Shown here: one piece after another, positions 39,101-47,869 of the stretch
Layout: each line of letters starts with the position of its first letter
Position numbering within the stretch: position 1 is the stretch's first letter
DNA from: Isochrysis galbana
Taxonomy: Eukaryota; Haptophyta; Isochrysidales; Isochrysidaceae
Direction of reading: 5' to 3'
Assembly (NCBI GenBank): GCA_018136815.1
Contig: CM030933.1
Coordinates: forward strand, 5,038,282 to 5,102,281
DNA length: 64,000 bases
The notes under the pieces: generated by a model
The model's input: the letters and a program-made list of their open reading frames with translations, nothing else
The model's database searches: none
Told to the model about the DNA's origin: nothing
Translations under genes and position numbers: made by a program

Positions 39101-39699
39101 CGCAATTATACAAATATAACTTTTTGACGCCTAGAGACTCTTACTTGCATTTCAAACATGTCCTACATAGGAGGTTAGCTACAGCGAACCGCTTTGCTGA
39201 CGATCCAACATGCCGCTTTTGCGGCATAGCCCCTGAAAGCTCCACTCACCTGGCATCATGCATCGCGACGGAGCCCATCTTTGAATTCATAGAAGGACTT
39301 CTGGGGATTAGCCTCAGGCCGGGATCCGAAACAGCCCAACGACTTTTCTGCTATCAAGTGGACAGACCGCACCCCTCCTCGGGATACCTAGGCATCCTGG
39401 CGTGGAGGTACATCCTAACTGACTTTTATAACATCCAATATGGCAACGCGGACGGCAGGTCCGTTAGGTCGATCTTAAGAGCGATCCTTGCGAGATACCA
39501 CCTATTAGTAACGGCGAAAGTCGGGTTCTTTCTGAGGCTGAAAAAACAACGAGAGAATATGGGGCTACACGCCCCGAGTAACAAACACTTTAAGAAATTG
39601 ATAAGTCCGCTCTACACGGTGGACAAGGAGTTCAACCTAGAAGCATCGGAAGACCTCCTGCAGGCGGCGGGAGGGCTAGACATCCGTAACATCACCTAA
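36169..39699 (+). CDS. LINE reverse transcriptase ORF
   Basis: About 1176 codons, open from upstream of 36169 with no ATG at its beginning. The fingers and palm show YRPITLLQTDYKILARILANR, VGFVPRRMIGEA, LAIDWEKAFDRVSWDY (motif A Asp), GMPQGCPLSPLAFLL (motif B) and SQFADDTQILA (the FADD catalytic pair). The C-terminus has CRFCGIAPESSTHLASC, the CCHC zinc motif of LINE ORF2, and DRPHPSSGYLGILAWRY, which is also preserved in the fragment at 10353. The frame is -1 relative to the endonuclease ORF, next to a run of six C at 36129-36134, so either frameshifting or one indel separates them. Confidence 0.93.
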   Translation: MEVLDDPETREMISLLWRRLYPAPPGEDEGDKLTTWTEFKRKVSSILLAKAVELRRRQRYAQAEIDAVADARKAQMEATPGTTRSDIIAELNRKVVDKRRTFSPAPSLAENIIRAEELVTKQFFKRFTPRHASGDIPAMYAGVRWEDPQPALDEDKVATDDTAILASLRGYYVWLFSEKISQGAEPLLHALRQRQIPTGHRSFLDKPIGYSEIIRAIRQMAKGKSAGPDGIPMEFYQSFEKLAAPRLMDMFHEAYRSGALPEDTCSGDIALLYKKGDARDPRNYRPITLLQTDYKILARILANRLKKTIHTIISREQVGFVPRRMIGEATHLLKLVQAYLEDADEEGLALAIDWEKAFDRVSWDYYHKAIQALGFGPGYSRWLTLLTNADSLPIRWIKANGRRSNPFTIHCGMPQGCPLSPLAFLLVAEGLTRLVNADPEMKGITIGPRELRLSQFADDTQILASSFESLERAMHILETYGTATGARVNKNKSILIRMGSLTGAQVPETLTYLKTLGEGEYATILGVPFWEGLENDSFWEKLYAKLKKKVATWRGLKSLSIHGRTLLVNFIIYGTPRYWLSTSTPPAWFMEAIDSDVQTILWDRSPRLQVDELGSSQEGRKWITLPAYPRVGTSEDGPLLGVGLLPMAEHTRALQAIWIVRYLNPSMAEWKIVLDQWFSRTPLGRAAVFSKVDSKSLTASIRGNNTLPAFWKHALENFRRINFLRGEITREGTQGSPIWHNLFHKPPAIHHSHRSKWESLQTVIVHNTINPDTGDVYTMEECAAYLPDGERWIRHRGNYISVGPFLKSWEKISEWTRSRLIHTTFDYMNLLKKQAKTPPPAPEEQEILPQEDPDAHDLGEILVDIDHNFYLRRRGDYHKVQLNVMGEPHIHERISPQLLPDELYTPLKWGHAYDGPAETAYPLPQEYMLKGTRTTLEDVSVRDLTKAFLALRKTKTQKSTLRWEKRLPVLSGKWKQISQLYKYNFLTPRDSYLHFKHVLHRRLATANRFADDPTCRFCGIAPESSTHLASCIATEPIFEFIEGLLGISLRPGSETAQRLFCYQVDRPHPSSGYLGILAWRYILTDFYNIQYGNADGRSVRSILRAILARYHLLVTAKVGFFLRLKKQRENMGLHAPSNKHFKKLISPLYTVDKEFNLEASEDLLQAAGGLDIRNIT

Positions 39700-40021
39700 G
39701 GCACTTAATACCGCGTCTTAGAAGAAAACGAGGAGGATATCAATAAAGATCCCACGAAATACAATAGAAGGCAACCCGAATCAACACTAGCGTACAGGAC
39801 GAATCACAGTCTCCAGCCCCCTTCTCTCCAACTCCCGGCCGAAGCAGCGCGCGCGGCCTCCCCGGAACCAGCTTCTCCGATAAAGAGGGAACTGGGAAAG
39901 GGGAAGGGGGTTGTCAGGGGTTAAGGTTGGGTAGTAGGGAGGTACACTAGCACACTGCCTCACGCCGCACGCGTAGCGGGGAATTTTAAGAAGATTTTTT
40001 TTTTATACCGCACTCCTCGTG

Positions 40022-40243
40022 TGTCAGCTTGAACTTCTTTTCGATGTCGTAAAAGCTGTGGTACGGGTCAATGTACCCCTGCTTCTTTTCGAGCATGAGG
40101 TAATGCCTACCGGTCTTATCAATGGCGTAGGGATACGGAAAGTCGTTCGCTCCTACAGGCGATATGAATGCGACAATCTCGTCGACGGCCTCAAATTCAA
40201 ACACTTCGATGCCCACGAATACGTACTTGAGGTCGCCGATGTA
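40022..40243 (-). pseudogene. Middle piece of a virus-like gene, cut by a LINE and a SINE
   Basis: On the - strand 74 codons read KYVFVGIEVFEFEAVDEIV, then FISPVGANDFPYPYAIDK, YLMLEKKQGYIDPYH, IEKKFKLTHEECGI. The style (ISPVG.ND.PYPYAI...YLMLE) reminds me of short conserved proteins of giant DNA viruses of protists; I cannot name one. Just downstream (toward lower coordinates) the frame is broken by the LINE, and just upstream by the SINE at 40244-41004. The adjoining pieces lie at 33639-33701 and 41021-41095. Confidence 0.5.
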
Positions 40244-41004
40244 ATTAAATTAAATTAAACCTTTTAATAGTCTCACCGCGCACGCAGCCGTGGACCCTCT
40301 ACTTTCTACTCACGTAGGAAAACCTTCTACACCCCCACGCTCCCAGCCCTTCTCCCCCCGCCATCAGGCGGCTCCCCCCGTGCACTACTAGGGGGATAGG
40401 GGTGAAGGGCTTAGATATGGTCCGGTGGCCCGCGCCTCCCCCCGGTGATCTGTTCCCTCTCTTCCTCCTGTGTCTCCGAGTGGGCGGCGACCTCAGTCCC
40501 GACTTATCCTGTAAACAGGTGCGGGACTTACCTATTTTTCGGTGGGCGGAGCTCCGCTCCGCCCACCCCCTTCTCCGCGCTCTCTCTCCCCTCTCCTGCG
40601 GCACGCGCGATGGCGCGCCTGCGGCAGGCCTGCAGCTGCCCATTGGCGACCCTGGAGGCTCATGGAGGCCAGATCAGGGGGCAGAGGAGGCTGGGGCTGG
40701 GCCCTGGCCTCCCCTGCCTCTCCCTCGCTGGCGCTCCTGAGCCTCAGGGGCCCCCACGCTGCACCTGTCTGCCTGTCGAACAGGGGGGGAGGAGGGGTTG
40801 GAGCAATGGGCTGGCCACGCCGGGCCAGGATGGGCGAATCAGGCGAGCCTGTCAGTGGGAGAGAGGGTCAGCAGGGCAGTGGCCTCCTGGCAAGCCATCA
40901 GGCGTGCCAGGAGGATGGGTGGTTCCTCCCCCATGGCGGGGGAGGAGTGGAGAGAGGGGGGGGCTCGTGCCCCCCCATGGGCGAGCTAAGTATAAACTTA
41001 GTTG
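40244..41004 (-). mobile_element. SINE-like non-LTR element, full copy with 16-bp duplication
   Basis: A perfect 16-bp repeat TGAGGTCGCCGATGTA flanks it (40228-40243 and 41005-41020). On the - strand it starts at the stem-loop AACTAAGT-TTAT-ACTTAGCT and ends in an AT tail of TTTAA units (40244-40258 on the + strand). About 90 percent alike to 32202-32956 over most of its length by eye. Confidence 0.88.
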
Positions 41005-41020
41005 TGAGGTCGCCGATGTA

Positions 41021-41095
41021 GAAGAGCAAAGAGTTCCCTGCTTCATTGAGCTTGTTCACTCTGTCGTACCACGGTTCGACACAGGTCAGGACACA
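41021..41095 (-). pseudogene. 5' piece of the interrupted virus-like gene
   Basis: WYDRVNKLNEAGNSLLFYIGD leads in frame into the SINE insertion site. The gene start is not seen; upstream the DNA is unrelated by about 41100. Confidence 0.45.
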
Positions 41096-41122
41096 TTGGA
41101 CACATGCACGTAGAACACTCAC

Positions 41123-41470
41123 TCACTCACAACTCTCGCACTCCATCTCATCACCAGAGCATGCGCCGTCTGGCTCCTGGCCGTCGATATCGGCTGCCGT
41201 GCGGCGGCGCTTTGGCCCGCCAAAGTTACGTGCTTGCTTGCCCCTCGGATACCAGTTAGGACGCAGACGGTGCTGATCATGGCAAGGGTGGTAGCGCACA
41301 ATCTTGCCACGGCAATTAGTCATGGGCGGACAAAGCGGGACGACGCCATGCGCAACATCGGAGCAGTCCGAGCAGCACCAGATTGTCTTCTTGTTGCACA
41401 TCCGGCACTTCTGTTGCTTGCCCCCTTTGTAGTCCGCGATGTGAGCGAGCGCTTGGTCAGCGGATGGCGG
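41123..41470 (-). pseudogene. C-terminal zinc-ribbon of a DDE transposase (piggyBac-like)
   Basis: PSADQALAHIADYKGGKQQ, then CRMCNKKTIWCCSDCSD, VPLCPP, CRGKIVRYHPCHDQH, then a basic tail. The arrangement CxxC...WxCxxC...LC...C...H matches the zinc-ribbon at the C-terminus of piggyBac-type transposases. Upstream the frame is replaced at about 41470 by a LINE fragment, so the catalytic domain is missing. Confidence 0.5.
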
Positions 41471-41693
41471 AGACTGATAGTGGTTAAAGCTAAAATCGGG
41501 CATGAAACAATATCCTTGTCCTCTATATACCTAAACGCACAACCTAGTAAACGCAAAAACGAAATCAAAATGTTACACGCGGCGGCGGAAATACTTCCCC
41601 ACACCATACTAGCGGGCGATTTCAACTGCGTAGAAAACGTCAACAGAGACACCCGTTCCAGCGCGGGATCGGCCCCTTACGCCAACACGGGGC
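41470..41693 (+). mobile_element. Internal LINE endonuclease fragment
   Basis: RLIVVKAKIGHETISLSSIYL through HTILAGDFNCVENVNRDTR and SAPYANTG aligns without gaps to codons of the 35369-36154 endonuclease, with many synonymous differences. Both ends are truncated. It lies within a - strand transposase relic. Confidence 0.8.
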
Positions 41694-42017
41694 TGAGCGT
41701 CGAGGAGGGCGAGGAGCTTGGAGAACTGGAGTAGGACGTCCATCTTCATAAGGTAGGAGCTCGAGTTCGAGGTCGTTGCCTTGCGCGTCGGTTCGGAGCG
41801 ACTCGATCTCGGTCGTCTGGCGCCGCCCCGATCCTTCCCAGAGCACGAGCATTTTGTTCTTCTCATCATCTTGCCACTTCTCGAGTTCGCCGGTGTACTT
41901 GGGCTGGGTGGAGTGCTGTGAAGCCCATTGCATGCCAAACGCCTCGGCCTTGACGCGCACCACCACGTTCTTCACGGAGCGGAGGCTCTTCAGGATCTTC
42001 ACGATTTCATCGAATGT
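41694..42017 (-). pseudogene. Protein fragment, possibly the N-terminal part of the same transposase
   Basis: After a TCAG acceptor-like site near 42018, the - strand reads FDEIVKILKSLRSVKN, VRVKAEAFGMQWASQHS, LVLWEGSGRRQTTEIESL, DLELELLPYEDG. It is collinear with the zinc-ribbon fragment across the LINE piece. I do not recognise the domain. A (GT)n stretch lies upstream at about 42030-42045. Confidence 0.4.
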
Positions 42018-42504
42018 CTGAGTGGGTCATGTGTGTGTGTGTGTCAGCTTTTTGTGGCTCGCGTGCGGCGATGACGCTGATGTGCATGATCTGTTGGGTG
42101 TGACAGAGATGTGGCGGCCGTGCGAGCGCGTCGCGCTCGCTGTCACCTGTGTCGGCATGCTCGTCGGTCGGTCGTGAGTGTGAGAGGCTGAGGTCGTCAA
42201 AAAGTTGGTACCTGAGAGTATGTGCAGGCCCGCGCCATGGGTCAGGGTGGGAGGTGGTCTGGCAAGCGTGTCAGACATCAGCCGACAGTCCGACGGGCCC
42301 TCCGCGCGGGGGGGGTCGGGAGCAATGGCGGGCAACCTTTCAGAGGGCCCAGTTTGGGTGAGATCTGGCGGGACCCAAAGGCGGGCACCAGACCTGAGCG
42401 GCCAGGGGCTGGCAGGGGGGAGGGTGGGGGGCCGTCGCGCACCACTTTGGTGGGAGGTGCACCCGCCGGTGGCCCGCGAGGGGGGCCATTGCGAGGGGGA
42501 ATCC
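42018..42504. other. G-rich spacer
   Basis: No gene seen; ordinary GC-rich sequence ending in repeat D. Confidence 0.35.
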
Positions 42505-42572
42505 CAGGGTCCTACGACGCCATCATTTTCGTAGGACGCGGTCCTATAATGTAGGACGGAACTTTTTAGCCG
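42505..42572 (+). repeat. Palindromic repeat D, copy 2
   Basis: CAGGGTCCTACGAC...CGTAGGACGCGGTCC, then ATAATGTAGGACGGAA; inverted match to 26382-26460. Confidence 0.55.
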
Positions 42573-42679
42573 TTATACTGCAAGTTTACGTAGTTGTGGG
42601 CCTTGGAGGGTACGCAGAGGGAAAAAGTTGGCATGCGCACGCACGGCGTCTCCGCGGGGGGACCGATGCACATCGCGCC

Positions 42680-42969
42680 GTGCCCATGCACGGCGTGCAC
42701 GATGTGATTGCAAGTCATCACGGGTGCTCCGTTAGAAATATCTCTTAAACTGCATGTTTATGTAGTTGTCGGCCTTAGAGGAAACGCAGAGGAAAAGCGT
42801 TGGCACGGCGTCCCCTCGGGGGAACATGCACCGCGGGGAAAAGCAGAGAAAAAAGTTGTTGTTGTTATGCCCACGCACGGCTAGTCTTCGTTTAATTTTA
42901 CATAACTATGGACATTTGATCGCTCAATTCGACTGATGCCCCACAATCCACAATTGACGGAACGACACC
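42680..42969 (-). repeat. Dispersed structured repeat C, copy 3
   Basis: Inverted copy of the 52389-52680 sequence, ending at GGAACGACACC (42958-42969). It keeps the inverted arms around GGACATTTGATCGCTCAA. A second partial copy of its distal part (GTTTACGTAGTTGTGGGCCTTGG) lies at about 42590-42660. Confidence 0.7.
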
Positions 42970-43430
42970 TGGAGGGGGGGAGAGGGAGAGGGGAGAGGGA
43001 GAGGGGGGGCCAATCGCACCATTTCCTGGCGAAGATTCTCATGGCGGTGGGCGGTGGGTGCCCCTCCTGGAGGGTTTCTATTGCGCATCGCGCCACGGGC
43101 CGCCACGGCCACGGTCAAACAAATGCAGCCCAACCCTTCCTATTACCTATTAGTTAAAAAGCCACTGTTTGACCGCCCTATTATTTCTCATGACTCATGT
43201 GAGCTCATGAGCTCATGAGACATGTGACATGTATCGCAGAGAGCCCCGCGCGGCCGGTACCCAACGTACGCAAGAGAACGCAGTTCGAAAGTGATAGCCC
43301 AGAATCAATCTCCGGAGATGTGTCGGGGACTCCGTAACAGCCTGGCCTCGTCTTCTCCTCTCGCTCCTTAAGTATCTAGAGCTCTAAGATAGAATAGAAT
43401 CTCCATTTTGATGTGTGGAGAGGAGCCGAC
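42970..43430. other. Spacer without gene
   Basis: Includes a CTATTACCTATTAG string like the subterminal repeats of the 2381 MITE (about 43139), and a palindromic CTCATGTGAGCTCATGAG cluster at about 43192-43225. Confidence 0.35.
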
Positions 43431-44938
43431 GACGGCATGTCCCTCTCTCTGCAGAGAAGAAGAGAAGGGGAGAGATCTAGTGGAGGAAGGGGGAGGAGAG
43501 GAAGGGGGAGAGTACTATGAAGGAGGGGGAGAGAGATATAGTGGAGAAAGGGGGAGGAGAGGAAGGGGGAGAGGAGGAGGAAGGGGGGAGAGATCTGGTG
43601 GAGAAAGGGGGAGGAGAGGAAGGGGGAGAGGAGGAGGAAAAGGGGGAGAGATATAGTGGAGAAAGGGGGAGGAGAGGAAGGGGGAGAGTACGAGGAAAGA
43701 GGAGGAGAGGAAGGGGGAGAGTAGGAGGAAAAGGGGGAGAGATATAGAGGAGATAAAGGGGGAGGAGAGGAAGGGCGAGAATAGGGGAAAGGGGGGGGAG
43801 GAGAAGGGGGAGGAGAAGGGGAGAGAGGGGGAGAAGAGGAGGAGAAAGAAAGGGGAGAAGAGGAGAGAAGAAAGGGGAGGAGAGGAGAGAATTAAGGGGG
43901 AGAGAGAGAGGAGGAAGGGGGGGGGGGGGAAGATAACGGGGGGGGCGCGGGGGGGAGAGAGATGTGGGGAGAGAGAGCCGATCCCCTTCTCTCCCCCCCC
44001 CCCCCCCACCCACAGCCACACATTCACACTCTTCTCCTCTTTTATTCCCACCTACCCACCCTTCCTCCCCTCCCACCCACCCACCCTCTCCCTCTCTCTC
44101 TCTCTCCTCTCCCTCTCTCTCCTCTCCCTCTCTCTCCCTCCCTCCCTCTCTCCCTCTCCCTCTCCCTCTCCCTCCCCTTCTTCTTCTTCTTCTTCTTCTT
44201 CTTCTTCTTCTTCCCGACCTCCTCCCTCCTCCTCCTCCCTCTTCTTCTTACGCGCGGAGGGGGGAGACGACCGCCGCGGCCGCCTCGCGCCGTCGCCGAG
44301 GCAGAAAAATCGTTACACGAGAAGAAGAGAGGAGGAGGAGGCAGCCCCTCCCCTCTCTCTCTTCTCTCTTCTCTCTCTCTCTCTTTCTCTCTCCTTCTCC
44401 CTAGACCCCCCCCCCCCCCCTCTCTCTCTCTCTTCCTCTCTTCTTCTCTCTCTCGTCGCAGTCTCCTCTCGTTTCGCCTCATCGCTCCTCTCCACTCCCC
44501 CCTCTTTATTACTCTTCTTCTCCTCACTTCTCTTCTCTCTCTTGTCCCTCTCCTCCCCTACAGACCGACCGGCTCCTCTCTCCCCCCTTCTCTCCCTTCT
44601 CTTCTCCTCTTGTTTCCGTCTCCGGCTCTCTCTCTCGTCCTCGCCGCTTCCTCAGTAGCAGTTTCTTCTCTTATCCAAGGCCTTTAACCCTTCTCTCTTC
44701 TCCTCGGAGACCAGCCAGCGGCCCGTTACCACCGGTTTCAGATTCCGCTCCTTCTCTCTCCCCGGCCGCCCCTTTCTTCCCCTCCCCGGCGGGCGAGGAG
44801 AGAAGAAAGAAAGCCCTTCCCCCGTCTGCTTTCATCGCTACACCACCGATTCTGGCCTCTTTACTCTTCTCCCTCCCTCTCCCTCTCTCCCTCCCTTTCT
44901 CTCTCTCTCTACTCTCTCTCTACTCTCTCTCTCTCTCT

Positions 44939-44985
<47 letters not shown>

Positions 44986-44990
44986 TCAGC
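43431..44990 (+). promoter_or_regulatory. Purine-to-pyrimidine switch region and leader of adenylate kinase
   Basis: 43430-43965 is GA/G-rich, with GGGGGAGAGATATAGTGGAGAAA-type units repeated four times or more. At about 43975 the strand switches abruptly to C/T-rich, which continues to 44990 (with (TTC)n at about 44179-44213) and ends in CCCTCTCAGC just before the ATG. The pyrimidine half fits the gene-leader pattern. Confidence 0.5.
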
Positions 44991-46445
44991 ATGGGCTGCG
45001 GCATCTCCCAGGAAGCGCCCGTCGCCCAGCACGACACCAAGCCCGTTGAGAAGCCCTCGGCCGCCGCTCCAGCTGCTCCTGCGCCAACGCATGCTCCGCC
45101 GCCCGCGTACGCTCCTCCACCTCCTACTACGGAGGCAGCCAGCTCGCCGCCCGCGGGCGGCTCCAAGACGGTGATGATCCTTTTCGGCCCGCCGGGCGCG
45201 GGCAAGGGCTCGCACGCACCCAAGATTGTCGACGCTTTCAAGATTCCTCAACTCTCCACTGGAGACATGCTGCGAGCGGCCGTCGCGGCCGGCACGGAGG
45301 TGGGTAAGCAGGCCAAGAGCATCATGGAGTCGGGCGGGCTCGTGAGCGACGAACTGGTCGTGTCAATCATCCGTGAACGCATCAAGGAGGACGACTGTAG
45401 CGGCGGCTTCATCCTCGACGGCTTCCCGCGCACCCTCGAGCAAGCCAAGATGCTCGACGAGCTGCTAACCAGCATCGGAGAGAAGGTGAGCCACGTTGTC
45501 GCGCTCGAGGTTCCCGACGCCGTCCTCACCGAGCGCATCTGCGGGCGCTGGGTGCACAAGGAGTCAGGGCGCTCATACCACGTCAAGTATGCCAAGCCCA
45601 AGAGCCTGCCAGATGGCGATGAGCCCTCCTCCGACAACATGAAGGATGACGAAACAGGCGAGCCGCTTATGCAACGCAAGGACGACACTGAGGAGGCTCT
45701 GAAGAGCCGGCTCGAGGGCTACCACACGCAGACTGTCCCGATCCTTGAGCATTATAAACCGGTTGTCAAGAAGGTGGACGCCAACCAGAAGCCCGAGATG
45801 GTCTGGAGCACCATCGCAGCCACGCTCAACATCGAGGAGGCCATCAACCCGCACGCCTCTGCTGCCGGAGAAGCCCCCGCCGCCGAGGAGGCCAAGGAGG
45901 AGGCCCCCGCCGCCGAGGAGGCCGTGGAGGAGGCCCCCGCCGCCGAGGAGGCCAAGGAGGAGGCCCCCGCCGCCGAGGAGGCCGTGGAGGAGGCCCCCGC
46001 CGCCGAGGAGGCCAAGGAGGAGGCCCCCGCCGCCGAGGAGGCCGAGGAGGAGGCCCCCGCCGCCGAGGAGGCGAAGGAGGAGGCCCCCGCCGCCGAGGAG
46101 GCGAAGGAGGAGCCCTCTGCCGCCGAGGAGGCCAAAGAGGAGCCCCCCTCCGTCGAGGAGGCCAACGAGGAGGCCACCGCGGAGCTTGCGACCGAGGAAG
46201 CCGCTGACGAGCCTGCAGTCGAAGAGGCCAGGGAGGAGGTTGCAGGTGAGCCTCCTGCTGAGGAGCCCAAGGAGGAGGCCGCCGCTGAACCTGCGGCGGC
46301 GGAAGCTAAGGAGGATGACGTCGCTGAGCCAGGGGCGGGGGAGGCAGCCGGTGTCGAGGAGGCCAAGGACGAGGCGCCCACAGACGTAAGCCCTCAGCAG
46401 GCCGAGAACGAAGCCAGTGCTCAGCCGGCCGCTGAGGAATCCTAG
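44991..46445 (+). CDS. Adenylate kinase with acylation-type N-terminus and Glu/Ala/Pro repeat tail
   Basis: 484 residues, intronless. MGCGISQE is a classic site for N-myristoylation (Gly2) plus palmitoylation (Cys3), so membrane or ciliary anchoring is likely. A Pro/Ala linker leads to the kinase: P-loop GPPGAGKGS (66-74), [35 protein letters not shown], then a LID ([21 protein letters not shown]) without the four zinc Cys. It interconverts ATP+AMP and 2 ADP. From about residue 290 the tail is [11 protein letters not shown] repeats and further acidic sequence. Such a tail is not part of the enzyme fold and may tether or space it. Confidence 0.93.
   Translation: MGCGISQEAPVAQHDTKPVEKPSAAAPAAPAPTHAPPPAYAPPPPTTEAASSPPAGGSKTVMILFGPPGAGKGSHAPKIVDAFKIPQLSTGDMLRAAVAAGTEVGKQAKSIMESGGLVSDELVVSIIRERIKEDDCSGGFILDGFPRTLEQAKMLDELLTSIGEKVSHVVALEVPDAVLTERICGRWVHKESGRSYHVKYAKPKSLPDGDEPSSDNMKDDETGEPLMQRKDDTEEALKSRLEGYHTQTVPILEHYKPVVKKVDANQKPEMVWSTIAATLNIEEAINPHASAAGEAPAAEEAKEEAPAAEEAVEEAPAAEEAKEEAPAAEEAVEEAPAAEEAKEEAPAAEEAEEEAPAAEEAKEEAPAAEEAKEEPSAAEEAKEEPPSVEEANEEATAELATEEAADEPAVEEAREEVAGEPPAEEPKEEAAAEPAAAEAKEDDVAEPGAGEAAGVEEAKDEAPTDVSPQQAENEASAQPAAEES
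45880..46125 (+). repeat. Coding 30-bp tandem repeat with a 60-bp higher-order period
   Basis: Units of GAGGAGGCCCCCGCCGCC plus GAGGAGGCC(AAG/GTG), eight copies. AAG and GTG alternate in the first five, giving a 60-bp period. Nearly identical codons indicate recent expansion. Confidence 0.9.
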
Positions 46446-46971
46446 GAGCTGTCCGCTTTGATGAACTTGGCGAAGCTGCGCTCGCCGACTTTAGGATGAA
46501 ACTGGCACGTTGCCTTCCATTGTGTTGCCAATGATGACGGCACGTTGCCACGTGCCGTGCCCTCACCCTACGATATGCAATACATATCTCCGCGCTGTCG
46601 AGAACCGTCAACAACTGTACTCGCCGGCCGTTGCCTCAAATATGCGCTCATAGCAGGTTGCATTCAGGCCTTTTCCTCGGTCGCGTCCTCGACATGACCC
46701 ATCTCGTTCAATCTCGATGTTGCCCCCCTCCTTGACACCTCTCGATATCAGTATGGAGTGAACATTTTGTCGTCGACTACGCGTTCGCATGTGGGTCTGA
46801 GCGAGTTGAGCTAGACCTAACAAACGCGAGTCGCCTATTGTGGGATTAAATGGATGCGGTGTTTTTGTGCTTTGTGCAGCAATAGAAAGATTCAAGGTGC
46901 CTGGAAGAGGTTTTGGCGTTGCAGGCGCTTCAACTGCGCACTCCCAGTGCGCATCTACATGTGGCTGAATT
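46446..46971. other. Intergenic, no gene seen
   Basis: 3' flank of the adenylate kinase gene, with a small inverted repeat (TGCGCACTCCCAGTGCGCA) at about 46935-46953. Confidence 0.45.
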
Positions 46972-47571
46972 CAACTAAGTTTATACTTGGTTGACCCATG
47001 GGGGGGCACGAGCCCCCCCCCCTCTCCACTCCTCCCCTGCCATGGGGGAGGAACCACCCATCCTCCTGGCATGCCTGATGGCTTGCCAGGAGGCCACTGC
47101 CCTACTGACCCACTTCCTTCCCCACAGGCTCGCCCCATTCGCCCATCCTGGCCCCTCGTGACCAGCCCAATGCTCCAACCCCCCTCCCCCCCTGGTCGAC
47201 AGGCAGACAGGTGCAGCGTGGGGGCCCCAGAGGCTCGGGAGCGCCAGCGAGGGAGAGGCAGGGGAGGCCAGGGCCCAGCCCCAGCCTCCTCTGCCCCCTG
47301 AGCTGGCCTCCAGGAGCCTCCAGGGGCCGCCAGAGGGCAGCTGGAGGCCTGCCGCAGGCGCGCCATCGCGCGTGCCGCAGGAGAGGGGAGAGAGAGCGCG
47401 GAGAAGGGGGTGGGCGCGAACGAGAGCTCCGCCCACCGGAAAATCGGTAAGTCTCGCGCCTGTTTACAGGATAAGACGAGACAGAGTCGGCCGCCCACTC
47501 GGAGACACAGGAGGAAGTGCGGGGAAAGATCACCGGGGGGGGGCGCGGGCCACCGGACCATATCTAAGCCC
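46972..47571 (+). mobile_element. SINE-like element, 3' truncated copy
   Basis: Starts with the stem-loop AACTAAGT-TTAT-ACTTGGTT and follows 32202 to its ATATCTAAGCCC (32809), where it stops; the last about 140 bases and the AT tail are missing. No target duplication found. Confidence 0.75.
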
Positions 47572-47869
47572 TCTTGTTGCGGGTAAAGGGGGGACCTTGT
47601 ACACTTCCCCCCGTACGTTCCGTTTTAAGGTCTTCCCGCGCGACTCCCTCTCCGTCGCCGCGCCCCAGTCCCCTTCTTCCCGTATCGTCCCGTATCGGTC
47701 CGCCTCCGCATCGTCGGTGGCTCTGCGAAGCGTCTGTGGACTGTGGATCGGCATGGACAGTGTCGAGGTGTGTGCTGCCACCACAGGGGAGTCAGTCGCG
47801 ACGCGAGGGGAGGGGGCGGGAGTAGGTTGCTTAAGCCAACACGCCCCTCTATCGTTGTGTTGGTTGTAG
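47572..47869. other. Spacer upstream of the hAT relic
   Basis: No separate gene. A GTTGTGTTGGTTGTAG acceptor-like string ends at 47869, just before the hAT frame. Confidence 0.35.

Larger units (their letters stand above)
33702..40003 (+). mobile_element. Full-length LINE with 18-bp target duplication
   Basis: The direct repeat TATACCGCACTCCTCGTG flanks 6302 bases (33684-33701 and 40004-40021). The 5' end is A-rich and forms AAAACTAT-TGTT-ATAGTTTT, followed within a few bases by the ORF1 start. Three ORFs follow (ORF1, endonuclease, reverse transcriptase) and then a 300-base 3' UTR containing GGCCGAAGCAGCGCGCGCGG, shared with 10858. The 3' end runs into a T-stretch next to the duplication rather than a poly-A tail. 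Intact duplications and long ORFs suggest recent insertion. Confidence 0.92.

Noticed and set aside
45745-46389. Arg/Pro-rich and Ser/Ala-rich frames in the adenylate kinase tail
   Set aside because: Out-of-frame shadows of the Glu/Ala/Pro repeat.
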